A DNA stretch of 64,000 bases, from assembly GCA_013396525.1 (NCBI GenBank), contig VWYX01000714.1:17370-81369 (forward strand), in the 5' to 3' direction. This stretch comes from Chaetorhynchus papuensis. Lineage: Eukaryota > Chordata > Aves > Passeriformes > Rhipiduridae. The translations under genes were made by a program, and so were the position numbers. This document shows positions 1 to 12,262 of this stretch, piece by piece. The notes beneath the pieces are model-generated. The model was not told the DNA's origin, did no database searches, and saw only the letters and a program-made list of their open reading frames with translations. How positions within the stretch are numbered: position 1 is the stretch's first letter; each line of letters opens with the position of its first letter.

Positions 1-2941
1 TGGGCAGTACAGGATTTGAAAAATATAAAAGTTAAAACCTAAGGCATCAGTGGCATTTTGGATTATCACTGTAATTATTCTTTTACCTCCTGATCTTTTT
101 GTATTTCCGATTTGGAGGGAGTGATACTATTTTCTTCTCCGTCAGATGTGGAAAGCAGAATTTTTGCTGTATAACGTGGTACAATACGCAGCAGCTCTGC
201 AGTCAGGGAGCTGGGAGCCTCAGCTATTGCTATGCAGCAGATCTCTGCTATTTCACCTTTGCTTCATTGAAATAATTATTTTATTATTATGACTGGACCC
301 CATTCTCAAATGAATCTATGTTATAGAATACTTGATATATCAATCTTCCTTTGGAAAAAACCAGGATATTCCATTTTTATGTGAGAAATAGACACCAACT
401 TTTCCTCTGCCGTTGTGGGTCAGCAGAGGTGTCTAACAGGTGAGTTTCCTTGGGATTGATGAAGGGCTATGGAGAAATGTCTTGACTGCGATTGTATTTC
501 TGTAGCCTTTCCCAGCCACTGCTGTAGGAAAAAACCTGTTAATTTCCTTTTTCCCTGGAGTTCCTTGAGAGAGGAAGGTAGACTGTAAGTCTGGCTGTGG
601 GGCTTTGGAGGTGGCATTTGAGAAATAAGTCAGCATAGTCTGGGGGTGGCACAACATGTTTTCCTCAGAATATGGATGACAGTGTCCAAAACTTAAACAA
701 GATTTCAGAAAAAAACATGTCTACTTATTTTCAAACTCTGTTAGAAGGTGACAGATTGAGTGTAATGGGATGAAGCTGAGGAAAAGAGATTATATTAAAT
801 GTCAGAAATAAACCTCTGTTCTATTTTGGAGTAGTTTCCCATGGGAAGTGTGGGATGCTTCATATCTTTGAAGCTGTGTTTAAAATGAGACAGGGCTAGA
901 AAACACAGTACAGTACAGTAAATGAGTAATGCATCCTGCCCTAGGCAAGAGAAGAAAAATAGGCCTGTTTGGTGCTTTCCAAACCTGATTTCTCACATTT
1001 TATAAAATGAATTAAACAGTTTTTCAGGAATAAAAATATTTTATTTGAAAATATATTCTGCATCTACTCACAGAATGTGTTTTGAAGTTTTCTTCTTTGC
1101 AGCTGTAATTTAGTCTTATCAGCCATTCCATAAAATCCAAATGTCATTAAATGTTGTTATAGTGTCACTTGGAAGATTACCCAGCAAACGAGATTTTATC
1201 TGTGGAAAATCTGGTTTTTAGGTTTTGGAAGATAGGGAAAAAATTTGCATCAGGCATTCCTTTCATTTACAGTCCCAGCTGAGTCAACGGGAGTTGGCAG
1301 TTGCTGCCGGTGGGATGTTGGCTCACAAATATGAAATGTCTGGTCAGTCATGGCAAATCTCCTCTGCCTGTTTGAGAGCCCCGGGCCCAGACTTTGCTGC
1401 TGCCTTTCTGTGGTTTTGTTTGTGCCCTTATATAAACCCTTGACTACTTTGGTGTAGCTCTGTGACTGCCCACCCACATCTTAGAGCTTTGGGTAGGATT
1501 GGAGATTTTGGAGTTGCTGCATTGCTTAAAAAACTTCACATTTAAAATATCAGGAATATATCATCTTAAATGGTATAAACTTGAGCTTGGTTGCATTAGG
1601 CAGAGCAGGTTAGACTTGACTCATGGGAATCCTTTCTGTCCTTGAACATGCCATGCTACTTCCCAGCATTTTATAGCACCCTCCTTTTTTGTGCCTTCCT
1701 GTTTATGTTCTGTCCTTCACCTCGAGGGCAGGTGTTTTTCAAAGCATATTCACTTTGTTAAGATCTACGTGCAAATGTAAAATGTTATTTGTACTTCATG
1801 CTTACTCTTTTTAGACTTCCTGATTACATGAGGCAATCAAAATGAGTGAAGGCAGAGGCTTTAACCAATACTTATTTCGGTAATAAAAAATGTATTGCAT
1901 CAAACCTATTAAAAATAAATAGTAAAGGTGAGCTGGCTGAATTTGACATCAATAAGATTAACTTAGTCTGACCCAGGAAGGCAATCAGGAGAGAAATAGC
2001 ACTTCACCAAAATGTAAATGGGTAGTAGCATTAAAAACAAGCATAATTTGGCACCAGATTGAGCTGGACTTCCTGTTACATTCCTGGCTTTTCCTTTGCC
2101 TTATTTTAATAGTTTTTGTGCAGAACTTCTGGTGTTCATTTTGCTAGGTGAACACAGTTGTGGCTCCATGTGTTTTCCCAAAGATTCCATGAAATAAATC
2201 TTTTCAGTATTTATCTGCTTTCCAAACATCCAAAACAGAGCAGCTGTGTGACTATACTATTGTTTTGTGGTGATAGGTATTGGATTTATTTTTTTTTTGA
2301 CACCTCCCACTGACATAGAACAGCAGATGCCTTCAAGGTTGGTAGAACTCAGACAGCAAACACCCCAGCACAGTGTGGGTTCCTGGGTTAATAGAAAGGC
2401 CAGTGACTCTCACACCCCAACACGTCACACCCTGCTCTTCACACCACAGGGTGCATGACCCTGAAGATAGGGCCAAGAGCAGCTGCAAAAAATGAATGGA
2501 GAGGTGTCAGACAGGCAAAGGTACATCTTGCTGTAATGTTACCTTTTCTTGTAGCTGGTTGCCTGTGATTGAAAAGGCAGTAAGAAATGTTTTGTTTGCA
2601 AGGTGGTATTTTTTGTTATATCAAATGACACACAGTAAGGTGTTCATATTTCACTCAAAACCAGTAGTCAGTGTGAGGGACTGAGAATATGTAAATGTAT
2701 TGACCTTTGTTATACGGCATATATATATATACTTTCTGTGATGTGCTAATGATATGCTTGTGTATCATTGAAGATAAAAAAAGATGTCTTAATATAATTG
2801 ATGTGCAAAATACCCATTTCATAAATCAATGCACGTATTATGGCTCTTGCTTGGAGGGTTAATTTACATCCCCTGTACAAAACATCAGCAAACACATTTA
2901 AAACTTCTAATCAGAATTAATTCAAGATCTCGAATGCTGTG
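1..2941. other. non-coding stretch, no gene recognised
   Basis: AT-rich sequence without a convincing exon. One frame stays open for 73 codons on the plus strand at 1221-1442, right after an AG at 1219-1220, but the pyrimidine tract is short and no donor follows, so I do not call it. A short dinucleotide (AT)n run lies at about 2717-2732. If the gene that starts at 6251 has earlier exons, this may be one of its introns. Confidence 0.5.
1270..1330. repeat. possible ancient CR1/L3-type relic
   Basis: A stretch around GAGTCAACGGGAGTTGGCAG followed by a second GGTGGGA block resembles the 'gtcaatgggagtt...cattgacttcaatggga' pattern common in old amniote CR1/L3 3' ends. This is recall of a pattern, not an alignment. 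The match is short and diverged. Confidence 0.25.
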
Positions 2942-3412
2942 TTCACTTTTGGGCCCCCCTTTACAAGGAAGACATGGAGGTGTTGGAGCGTGTCCAGACA
3001 GAGGCAACAGAGCTGCTGCAGGGTCTGAAGCACATGAGGAGCAGCTGGGGGTGTTCAGCCTGGAGAAAATGAGGCTCAGGGGTCACTTTATCCCTCTCCA
3101 CAACTGCCTGAAAGGAGGGTGCAGCCAGGTGGGGATCGGCCTCTTCTTGCAGGAAACAAGAAACAGAACAAGAGGAAACAGCCTCAAATAGGGAGGTTTA
3201 GATGGAATATTAAGAAATGCTTCTTTGCTGAAAGGTTTGCCAAGCACTGGAACTGTGCTGCCCAGGGAAGCGATTGTCACCACCCCTGGAGATATTTAAG
3301 AGAGGTCCAGATGTGGCCCTGGGGTTCACAGTTTAGTGGTGGCCTTGGCAGCGTTGGGTTCACAGTTGAACTCAATGGTCATAAAGATCTTTTCCAGACT
3401 TTTAGGATTTTG
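2942..3412 (+). mobile_element. CR1 LINE, 5'-truncated 3' part
   Basis: Plus-strand CR1 copy beginning in the C-terminal part of ORF2. The recognisable order is a 'tgggcccc' block, a lysine/arginine-rich segment around 3040-3090 ([12 protein letters not shown]), '[11 protein letters not shown]' near 3105-3140, a degraded segment, then 'caagcactggaactgtgctgcccaggg' near 3240 and the 3' UTR to about 3412. Frameshifts and a stop near 3190 show the reading frame is dead. CR1 is the dominant bird LINE, and 5' truncation is its normal state. The typical 8-bp CR1 terminal microsatellite is not clear at the end. Confidence 0.9.
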
Positions 3413-3728
3413 TCTTTGCCTTGGGTTATAGGGGTTTGGAACATAATATTTTGTAAATAAAAAAAAGAATTCAATATCTCCTTTTTACATTATGAAAGTT
3501 ACCATGCATATCTGAAAATATGATTAAATTCCCCTTTTGAAGACATTTAATCCTTTGGGCCTCTAATATTGTAAAATCTTGATGTTCTTCGAGCCACCAG
3601 ATCCAGATATTTTTCCTGGATTGTTGACTTTGTAAAGATTTTTTTTCCCTTTAATGTTTTTTCTTTGTCTGAGGACATATATGCATATTATATGTATTAC
3701 ATATTACACAATATACGTATTTCATATC

Positions 3729-3753
3729 ATAATGTCACCCCAGGACACCATAC
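3729..3753 (-). repeat. scrap of ERV LTR terminus
   Basis: The 19 bases CATAATGTCACCCCAGGAC match, with one difference, the segment at 41774-41792 at the outer (5') end of the minus-strand LTR at 41090-41795. The similarity stops abruptly on both sides, so only an LTR tip seems to remain. It could also be a chance match. Confidence 0.3.
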
Positions 3754-5412
3754 TATCAGACAGGCAAAAGATGAACCAGGCAAAACCCTCTGAACTTAAT
3801 AGTATTAGAATTAGATAAGTCTGTGGGATATTGTCTTTCATGCTATTTGCTGAAGGCTCAGAGATTCTAATTTATCTCTCTGAACTCTGTCCTGTTTCTT
3901 TATGAACCCATGCTGTGATACTGAACTGATGGAAGACTCGTTAATTTGTTTCAATGAAGAAAGTAATTAAAGAAATTAAAATTAAACTAAGGGGGAAAAG
4001 TTAAAATTGGAGAAATTAATGACATTTTCTGAGTGTGTGAACACACTGCAAAAAATCCTTTTTACACATAGAATGGAAAGAGTGGGGGTTAATTTTGCAA
4101 ACCTGTAGCTTAATGTAGAATTTTCTATTAAATTTTATCTGATGTTCTGCTTTATAACAGTTTTCTGTGACCTTCCAGGAAAATATTGCCTGGCAGGAGT
4201 GTTTAGACAAACCTTGATCTGACCAAATAATAACATGTTTATCCAACACTGCTTTCTTGTTCAGCAACTAATTTGGAAAGATTTTGGTGAGCTGAACAGA
4301 AAATAGAAACAGTGCACTTCATCATGAGGAAGAGAGTTTGAATATTGCTTCATAATTACTGAATGCACTGAAATATATTTGGGTTTTTAGAGGAAAATAG
4401 ATTCTATTAAGATTTATGTTAAATCTGCCATTGGTCTAGAAGGGGGTTTTAGGAACTTATCCATTATTCTTCATGAATACTTTTACCACATGATGAGTTT
4501 TGGAATACTGGCTTTTTGTTACAGTGTAAATCTTAACAAGAAACTGCCAAAATAAAAAATAAAGGACAATCTGATATTTATCTTCTGAATTACGTGAGGT
4601 ACAAGGCCTGGTTATGAGCTATAGGGATCTTCACTTCTAGTCCAGGATGTGGGACAGTTTGGCCATGAATTCTGGGTAACACTTGTTAAATGAATTTATT
4701 TTCTCTGTGTAAGTTCTCCTGAGCCAATAATGATGCTGTTTGCAATATAACTGACTGTCAGGAGAAATAGAAATCTGCTTAGCTATCAATTATGATGGAA
4801 TTGCCCTTAGAAATAATAAAAACAACCTAGGTAACTTGCTGATGTATTTTGATATATTTTGAAAATATCCCGAATCTCTTATTTGCTGACTTACGAAGAA
4901 TCAGAAGTGGGTTCTGTATCCTGTGCTAATTCAGTCACTAAATTTGTGCTTTCAAAAACTGATTTGAGGGAAGTTGCTCTTTTTTGCATCCATGTGGCTC
5001 AATATGGAACATGGATCATTAAATTTGATGGGAACATTAATGACACATAAGGGTTAGAGATAAACACCCATTGTTACTGGATGTCTTCTGAATTGCATAA
5101 ATGCTGCTCGCTCTTCTGTTAAACTGGAGGTGCTTACCAACTGTGCCAAAATTTTTCTTAACCATCATGGTTATCTGTCATGTTTTCAAGTGGAAAGCTG
5201 TTATGAAACAGGGAACTTGGACAGATATACAAAAAAACTGATTCCAGAGTGAGCGCGGATGTGTTCCCTGTGCTGTTTTATATTAAGGATAATAATTGTC
5301 ACAAAAAATCATAGAATAGCCTCAGAGCTGTTACAAAATACAGGCAGGGGCTATATAGACAGAATCAAGACTGGGAAAAGATTGTAGCAACTAGATGAAA
5401 ACTGAAGCTGAT

Positions 5413-5442
5413 TTAATTAATTAATTAATTAATTAATTAATT
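5413..5442. repeat. (TTAA)n microsatellite
   Basis: About 7.5 uninterrupted copies of the self-complementary tetranucleotide TTAA, so the tract is also a perfect palindrome. Confidence 0.95.
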
Positions 5443-6250
5443 TTTATTGCAGTGGTTTTACTTTACCCTGATTATTTTGTGAGAATGAAGTGAGATCTCA
5501 CTTCTGAACGTACTTCAGCTATCAGGAAAGAAATGTTTTGTGCAAGTTGTCTTTATACAAAAAGGAAAAATTTTGGCTGACATTTTCTGAAATTTTGTGC
5601 TAACAGAAAAGACCAGTCCTGAGATGAAGAATTTATCCCTGTATTTGAGCTTAATTTGAACTGTGGGAGCTCATCAAGTGCTATAAGCCAGTCTGAGCTG
5701 CATGTTTGAAAAGCAGTATAAGTCATTCCAAATATAATGGGCTAATCAGTAGCCTGGTTGTATGGTAGGCATGTCAGAAGGGGACAGAATTTTATTAAAT
5801 TTATGTACTAACAAGTCATTCCCTTTGAGAGTCACATAATTTGATTACAGAGCACATAAACATTAGGAAATTTTCTTAAAATTATTTGAAGGCAAAGAGT
5901 ACCTCTTGAACAGTTCTACCCACAGGTTTCACCTACTATAGCTCATATTTATTGCACATCATTTAACTTGATCGTTGAGCAACTGATTGAAATTGTAGGG
6001 GAAATATTCTGAAGCAGTGAAGTAGTCATTGTGGACAACTGTGACAATGTTAAGGCCCTGAATAAATGATCTTTATCGAATGAATCCAGTTCATTCATAT
6101 CCAATGATATCCATCCAATCCTTTATCAGCCAGTTCTCGTGTCTTTACATAGCTGAACCTTTTTTCAAGTAGCCTGGGGTATGGGGTGGAGAAGTTAAGA
6201 AATCACTCGAGTTTTTATCATTTATTTTGGTTATTGTCCTTATTGTCCAG

Positions 6251-6410
6251 GCAGAGCTCAGACTTCAGCGAACTCAGTTTGTGCTTGCACAAATTTTTGT
6301 CTCAAATCTTTTGAACTGATGGTCTTGGTAAACAGTTCCACATGGAAAGAGCTGGAGATCCGTGCCCCTGATCTGCTGCAGCCAGTGGATATCAGTGCAC
6401 TGGGAAAGAG
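6251..6410 (+). CDS. putative coding exon A of unidentified gene (phase 1 to 2)
   Basis: Internal exon candidate, 160 nt. The acceptor has a long tract rich in T (ATTTTGGTTATTGTCC, ending in CAG) and the donor is AGAG|GTGAGT, close to consensus. Two bases complete a codon, then 52 codons are open and two bases remain. The C-terminal half (WKELEIRAPDLLQPVDISAL) has a balanced protein-like composition; the N-terminal half is cysteine- and serine-rich and less convincing. The leftover AG joins the T that opens the exon at 14437 to form a serine codon, so phase agrees. The other two frames are interrupted. Function unknown; it could also be a non-coding exon. An upstream exon must lie left of it, possibly outside the window. 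Confidence 0.42.
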
Positions 6411-9400
6411 GTGAGTGGTGCAGAGCTGGCTGTAAAACAAACCACAGGACAGACACAGTGGGTACAGCAAATGCAGAACAGGTGAGCCTTTGAAGTGGTG
6501 GGATTATTCAGTTGCTAGGTAGCTCGATGATGGATTTAAAGGATAAGATATTTGCATAAAAAGAAGCATTAGATGGCAGTGGAAATGAAAAGCCCCTGTA
6601 ATAAAGTCAGCAAGTGACAAGCTGATTTGGTTACAAAAGTGATTTAGTTCTTGGGAGGGGGAAGGGGTCTATGGATCAACCTGAGGATGACCATGTAAGC
6701 AAAGAGCAGTGATTTTTCTTCACCAGTCCCCAGTGGAATCCCCTGAAAGGATTGTTTTGTCTTAATGGGACAGTCCATTCCCATATACAAAAAGCTTTTG
6801 ACAGCTCAATTGCAACACTGCCCCAGGACAGTAAATTTCTAATCCCTGTTCAGGATCCTTATCTATCATCTTCAATAATGTGGTATTTGTGCAACCCAAC
6901 AAATGTTAGAATTCCAAGAGTGAACAAGTCTTATTACACTCCTGCAAACAAACTGGCATATTGTTTTAGAAAACAATTTTTTATGGCAGTTGTCATACAA
7001 AATAATAGGGACTCACCATTTCTTGTATTACCAGAAAGTGTGGCTTTGAAGCAACAGCTTTTGCTGACTTTTGAACTGGAAATAATTGCCACGCTCTTGC
7101 ACAATTAACCATAATGGTTACATTCATGTATTAAACATGTATGGGATGGGGTAAACGTGAATTATCATTAAGCTTTTTATCCTACTAATTTTATCCCATG
7201 ATCTTTAAAATAAAGTTTTCCCTAGACTGTTTTCCTTGTGATCAGCATCTATCTCTTTTTCTAAACAGTTTTGTTGGTCTCATTAGTATCTGAATTCCCT
7301 AAGTCTTCCAAGTTTAAGGAAATAATTTTTTTTCAATTTAACTTGAACAAGCGTAGCCTCTTGACATTTAAAAGAATAATGCATCTGTAGCCTGCATACC
7401 TGATCCATGATGAGAATAAATAATTGTTCAATAGAGTAATATTTTGCTCTTATATTGTACTGAATCTTGCAGAGTTAGTTCTGAAAGCGATGGTTACTAA
7501 TGCTGTGAGAATAGCCAAAAGCCATGCATGAATTCTCTGTAGGCTAATAACGATATTAAAAAATGTATAGCAAATTTCACAGCCACAGAGTTGGCTGAAT
7601 TTGAGTAGGCTTTAAGCACAGAAAGAGGAAGTATTTGTGGTTTATTTGTAAAGCAAAACTCAGGTAAATAGCACTGACAAGGTAATGATTTCCCTTCTGT
7701 TGCAATAGGAGAAGATAATATGTGCTGAAGATTAATAAATACATTGATTAAAACCAGCCTGCACAACTCAGTCCTACTCCCTCTAGTCCCTCTAGTAACT
7801 ACTGTTGCATTTTTCATACTCACAGCTTTAATTACTGGAGTTGAAAATGTAGCAGAATTTTTTGGAAAGGAAGAAACACTGATGGCTTGCCCTTGCAAGA
7901 TAGTAATTTATGCATTTTTAATCCAGGGACTTATTTCCCAATATAGCTCATATAATGTTCTATGACCTGGAAAAATGGGTATTTGGGGATATGCAAATTG
8001 GTGAAGTACAAATGGACAGTCAGAGACTGTACCAAGTAAATACAATCTTGAAAGCTATGTAAAAATGAGAGATTCCACTGGCAGAAACTGGAGGATAAAT
8101 AGAAATAAACAGCTGACATAAGCAAGATGATAATTGTATTGAAAAGCTAAAGGTAGAATAGGTTTGTGTAAAGCATAATACTGTTTAGCTCAGAATTAGA
8201 AGTAAAAATTTAGGTCTGTAGTTTGTCATGAGAACAAAGACTAGTTAAACAACAAGTCTGACATCCTATTTCTAAGAGGAGATATTGCTGAAGTAGGAGG
8301 CATGAAGCCACAGTAACAGTGAATTAATGTAATTCTGGATTGTGAAAGGCTTCTGTCTGTTTGGAATCTATTCCCTGATGCCTGATGGGTTCCTAACCCT
8401 GCACTGAAAAAATAATTGTGGAACTTGGAGGTGGCTAGAGCATTGCAAACCCCTTTTAACTCAATGAAAAATTTGGAGTCTAAGCTCTGGGTAATATATC
8501 TAGATAAATGGGCTACTTTAGTCAGGTAGAAGGCCATACTTCTTGGAATTTGTAAAAATAAACTCTCCCAAGGATAATGAAATTAGAAATTAAGAAGGAT
8601 TTATAGGATCGAATGCAATGCATAGTTACAGTCTTAAGAACTGTGTTTCTCATAGCTGCTTTAAGCCTGATGAGCTTTAATGGAGTACCAGGGTAACAGG
8701 ATAGAGCGTATGGAAGAGAATAAAATATGATTGTTAGGGGGAGAGTTATTTAGCAGTAATAAATCTACTATCAGTTGGTTGATTAGCCTGCCTGTCTGTG
8801 TCATTGGAAGAGATGCAACTGAGCTTCTACTGATTCAGAGATTTTTTTTTCACCCAGATCTCTATATTCAGAGACTGAATATATTCCATAGAAAATGTTT
8901 ACCTTTTTAAAAGATATTTAGGTAGTAAAGAGTACTCATTAGGAAGTGAAAAATTCAGAATTTGTTCTATTGCATTTTGGCCTGTGTCCTAACCAGGAGA
9001 AACTGAAGCAACACTAAATAAGCCAATTAAAAATGATATTAAGCAATACAATAGGTACCTACACCTCTTGTCAGCTTAAATCTTACTTTGATGACGCATA
9101 TTTTTTTCCCCTCCGGTACTCTGAGATATTTATATTTGAAGAAGAAAATAAATTATTGATTATGACAATAAAATAGTGAAACTGTGTGCACATGAAGTGT
9201 ACAAAACAAAGTGCAGTGCATCCTTTTGAAGACCTTGGTGCCACCTTCTTGATGACCTCTTCATACATGTGTGTTCATCTGATGCGGAGATGATTTGAAC
9301 TGTTTGATTTAATCCACAAGGTTAATTAGTTGAGCACAGTGCTTGAGGCAGCAGAGAAAGGAAATAGTTCAAGTACCTGATTTTGGATATTTCTGCTACT

Positions 9401-11352
9401 GTCTGTGCCCTTGTATTGGAAGGATAAAGGTCACACATTGAAAGAAATCAGTGAAAGTACGAGCTGGGAGAACACTGACCTTTCTTTACTACTTAAAATG
9501 AAAACACAAACGAGAGCAGCCAACACCAGTATTGATCCAAAGAGTTTTACAGAAATGGCTTGAAACCATGGCAAACTCACAGCAGGTGAGCATTAGAGAA
9601 CTGGCAAATAAGCTGCTCTGGTGTCCTTTTTTGTTTGTTGTTTCCAAAGTTCATAGTGCAGTATGATGGTTTGCTAACTGAACATTGCTCCCAGGTGTGC
9701 TCACCACCTCTCTGACCATGGTTGGTGTTCCTCTGAATAGGTCGTGAGACACTAAACTCTCCTCTATAATGGTGTAAGACGGGTGCTTTAGCACTAATTT
9801 ACTCAAACGCTGCCAAGTTAATAGTGTACAAATAGCTGTAAACAATTAGGTAAATAGGTGTATATTTACTAATGCAGTGTTCAGTAGACTACTGGGTGCA
9901 GCTGGTGGGGCCTCAACCTTCTTTCTGGAAAACAAAAAATGTTCAAATCCTAATTTGAAAGTGGATGCAGTACATGAGATTGATCATTTATGGGTATAAT
10001 CTGAAGCAGCAGCAACGCCTTGGAATGAAAGTCTGGATTTTACATGGACATTTCAACCCACGGATAATTCCTTGTGATAGGGATACAAATGGATATGAAT
10101 TATAATTTGCATGATTGAGTAGTTGTTTCATGTTTTGAAGACAAAGTTAGCAGTTGTGAAAGACGCTACTAGGGCAAGCAGCCAACGCTGAAGTACATTT
10201 ATATGTATCTTATACATTTTTTCTGTCCTGTTTTACATATGTATTTCTTGTCACTGAGGCACAGCCAAGATAATTAACTCCTGCTGTTGAGAGAGCAGAA
10301 GTTGATCTTTGGTACTTGAAAATCTTGCTGCATAAGGCTGCTCAATGGGCTGTCTCAGGTAGCTGCTTATAAAATATTGCAAAAGCAAACTGTAACAAAT
10401 CAGAGAGAATCTTTCTGACAGCAGCCAGGGATTAATAGCTCATCTGTGGAGAAGAAAACATTGGAAAGAGGTTTCTGATTTGAGAGATATACACTTCATT
10501 ATGGTGCTTCCAGGTTCACAAAGCAAGACTTGTCATGATTTACACAATCGGTGTACTTCTCTGCAGTTTCCTCAGCTGCTATGCTTGCTACTTCATAAAA
10601 AGTGTATTCATGAGATGAACAGTTTTATACTTTCTGCACATAGAAACCAGATGAGTAAGCACTGGTTTTCATCCTCAGTGACTGAGAGAGGAGGCAGGCT
10701 GACTCTGTTAGTGTCTTTCACTCACAGCTTTGTTTGCAAGCTCAGCCACACTATTTCCCTCTGGTTGTCCTTTTCCCTCTGGTTCTTCATAGCTATGTGG
10801 AGGGCTTAGAGGTTTACCTGTAGATATCTGTTTGTACTTGGTGTACCATTTCATCTTTCCAGAGCAAAAAAAGGCCAAATCTTGTCCAAACATATACTTG
10901 GTCCTTACACATCGAATCATAAAAATACAGCCAACATGCATCCTGTGGGAATTTCAAGGTGGATTCTAGACTGATTTGTTTATGTGTATATGCTGTAACT
11001 ACATCTTTACGTCTTCCCTTCAAAAAGATCTTGCATACAGAGTGGAATTTTTTGTTTATTTTCTGTGGAAAAATCCTGACTTTTGTATACAAAGGATTTT
11101 AAGATGCTTTATGAAATCCTTGAAGTGTTCCAGAGCAGAATAAAAGAGTCTTGGAAATGTTCTCTATATATTCTTATTGGGAGTGAACTGCCTAAAAAAA
11201 ATCACAATGTTTTTCTAACATATCAAATCTAAAAACTTAAAAAAAAAAAATCATTGACTTTGAATGATAATACATTGTTTAATGCAAATAAGCAATCTAC
11301 TAGGAAATTTTTGATATACAGGAACAGTCCAATAATTGTTGCAAACGGTAGG
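6411..11352. other. intron of the putative gene, left part
   Basis: About 4.9 kb of AT-rich sequence with no recognised repeat. A plus-strand frame at 6752-7108 is open for 118 codons and a minus-strand frame at 7497-7898 for 133 codons. Neither has splice-site support, a known motif or coding-like composition, so both are taken as chance. A 10-base A run sits at about 11240-11250. Confidence 0.5.
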
Positions 11353-11762
11353 TGTGCCGGTTTCATCTGGGGTAGAGTTAATTTTGTTCATGGTGGCTGG
11401 TTTGGGGCTGTGTTTGGATTTGTGCTGAACACAGGGTTGCTAACACAGAAATGTTTTTCTTATTGCTGAGCAGGGCTTGCACAGAGCCAAAGCCTTCTCT
11501 GCTTTTCATATGGCGACACTGATGAGGGACTTGGGGCTGCCTGGGAGGGTGGGAGGAGACACAGCTAGGAAAGGTGGCCACAGGGAGATTCCAGACCATG
11601 GGGCATCATGCTCAGTATATAAAGTGGCAGATGAAGGAGAACAGGGGGGCGTTTGGAGTGATGGTGTTTGTCTTCCCAAGTCCCAAGTGTGATGGGACCC
11701 TGCTCTCCTGGATATGGCTGGACACCTGTGAGCCCACGGGAAGCAGGGAATTAATTCCTTGA
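11353..11762 (+). mobile_element. avian ERV solo LTR-like element
   Basis: Begins TGTGCCGGTTTCATCTGGGG and continues with 'gggtagagttaatttt', 'gggctgtgtttggatttgtgctg' and 'gctgagcagggcttgcacagag', an order I recognise from a very common passerine endogenous-retrovirus LTR. A TATA-like box (GTATATAAAG) lies near 11616-11625, where the U3/R promoter is expected. No gag, pol or env is seen beside it, so it is a solo LTR or fragment. The 3' boundary near 11762 is approximate. It lies in the intron between exons A and B of the putative gene, in the same orientation. Confidence 0.75.
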
Positions 11763-11899
11763 GTACTGGTGGTCATATGTTTTATTAAGAAAGTGATGTT
11801 GCTTGTGCTACTGTTGCCAGGCAGAAAGGTCACTGTTCTCATGACAGTCTGTTACAAGCCAATCTTTGAAAGATATTTACCAGTGGACAGAATATTGTA

Positions 11900-12262
11900 G
11901 ATGCTGACAGAGCTTTAGCAGTGAAATTCTTCAGCTCTCTAGTATTTTGTGAGAACTCTGTCTTTCCCATGCAAGCTAACTAAAACAAAGTTACCAGTTT
12001 TTACAATAACCCAACCTTCCACTTTTTTTTCCAGGATTGTTATGGTTCCACCTAGAAAACCCCTTGGGAACGGCCTGCCTGAGTTGGGGCAAACCCCTTG
12101 GGGGGGGGGATGGCCGAAAACCAATTTCCTTTTGGCAATTTAGCTAATTTGGGGAATTAAATTTTAAAACCTTGGGGAAAAAAGCGGTAAATTTGACCTG
12201 CCCCCTTTTTTACGGAACTTGGATCGTGTGGTTTTTCTACGTGTCCACGTTACAACAGCGAT
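11900..12262 (+). mobile_element. truncated ERV LTR, second copy of the 41-kb family
   Basis: Bases 11900-11973 are identical, over all 74 positions, to the reverse complement of 41380-41453. After that the two LTRs stay alignable to 12262 (both contain 'gtggtttttctac' and a 'ttacaaca' end), but 11974-12225 is riddled with substitutions and length changes that turn mixed sequence into G, C, A or T runs. The 5' part of the LTR is missing. The outer parts are too similar for the middle to be merely old, so the middle may be an assembly or polishing fault (see findings). Confidence 0.7.

Larger units (their letters stand above)
3413..6250. other. non-coding stretch, no gene recognised
   Basis: AT-rich intron-like or intergenic sequence. 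It holds an alternating purine/pyrimidine AT block near 3677-3722, a short LTR-end scrap at 3729-3753 and a TTAA microsatellite at 5413-5442. The last 30 bases (about 6221-6250) are a strong pyrimidine-rich tract ending in AG, used as the acceptor of the next feature. Confidence 0.5.

Noticed and set aside
6752..7108. 118-codon open frame on the plus strand in the first intron
   Set aside because: No acceptor or donor in place and no similarity that I recognise.
7497..7898. 133-codon open frame on the minus strand
   Set aside because: No motif, low-complexity hydrophobic stretches and no plausible exon boundaries.
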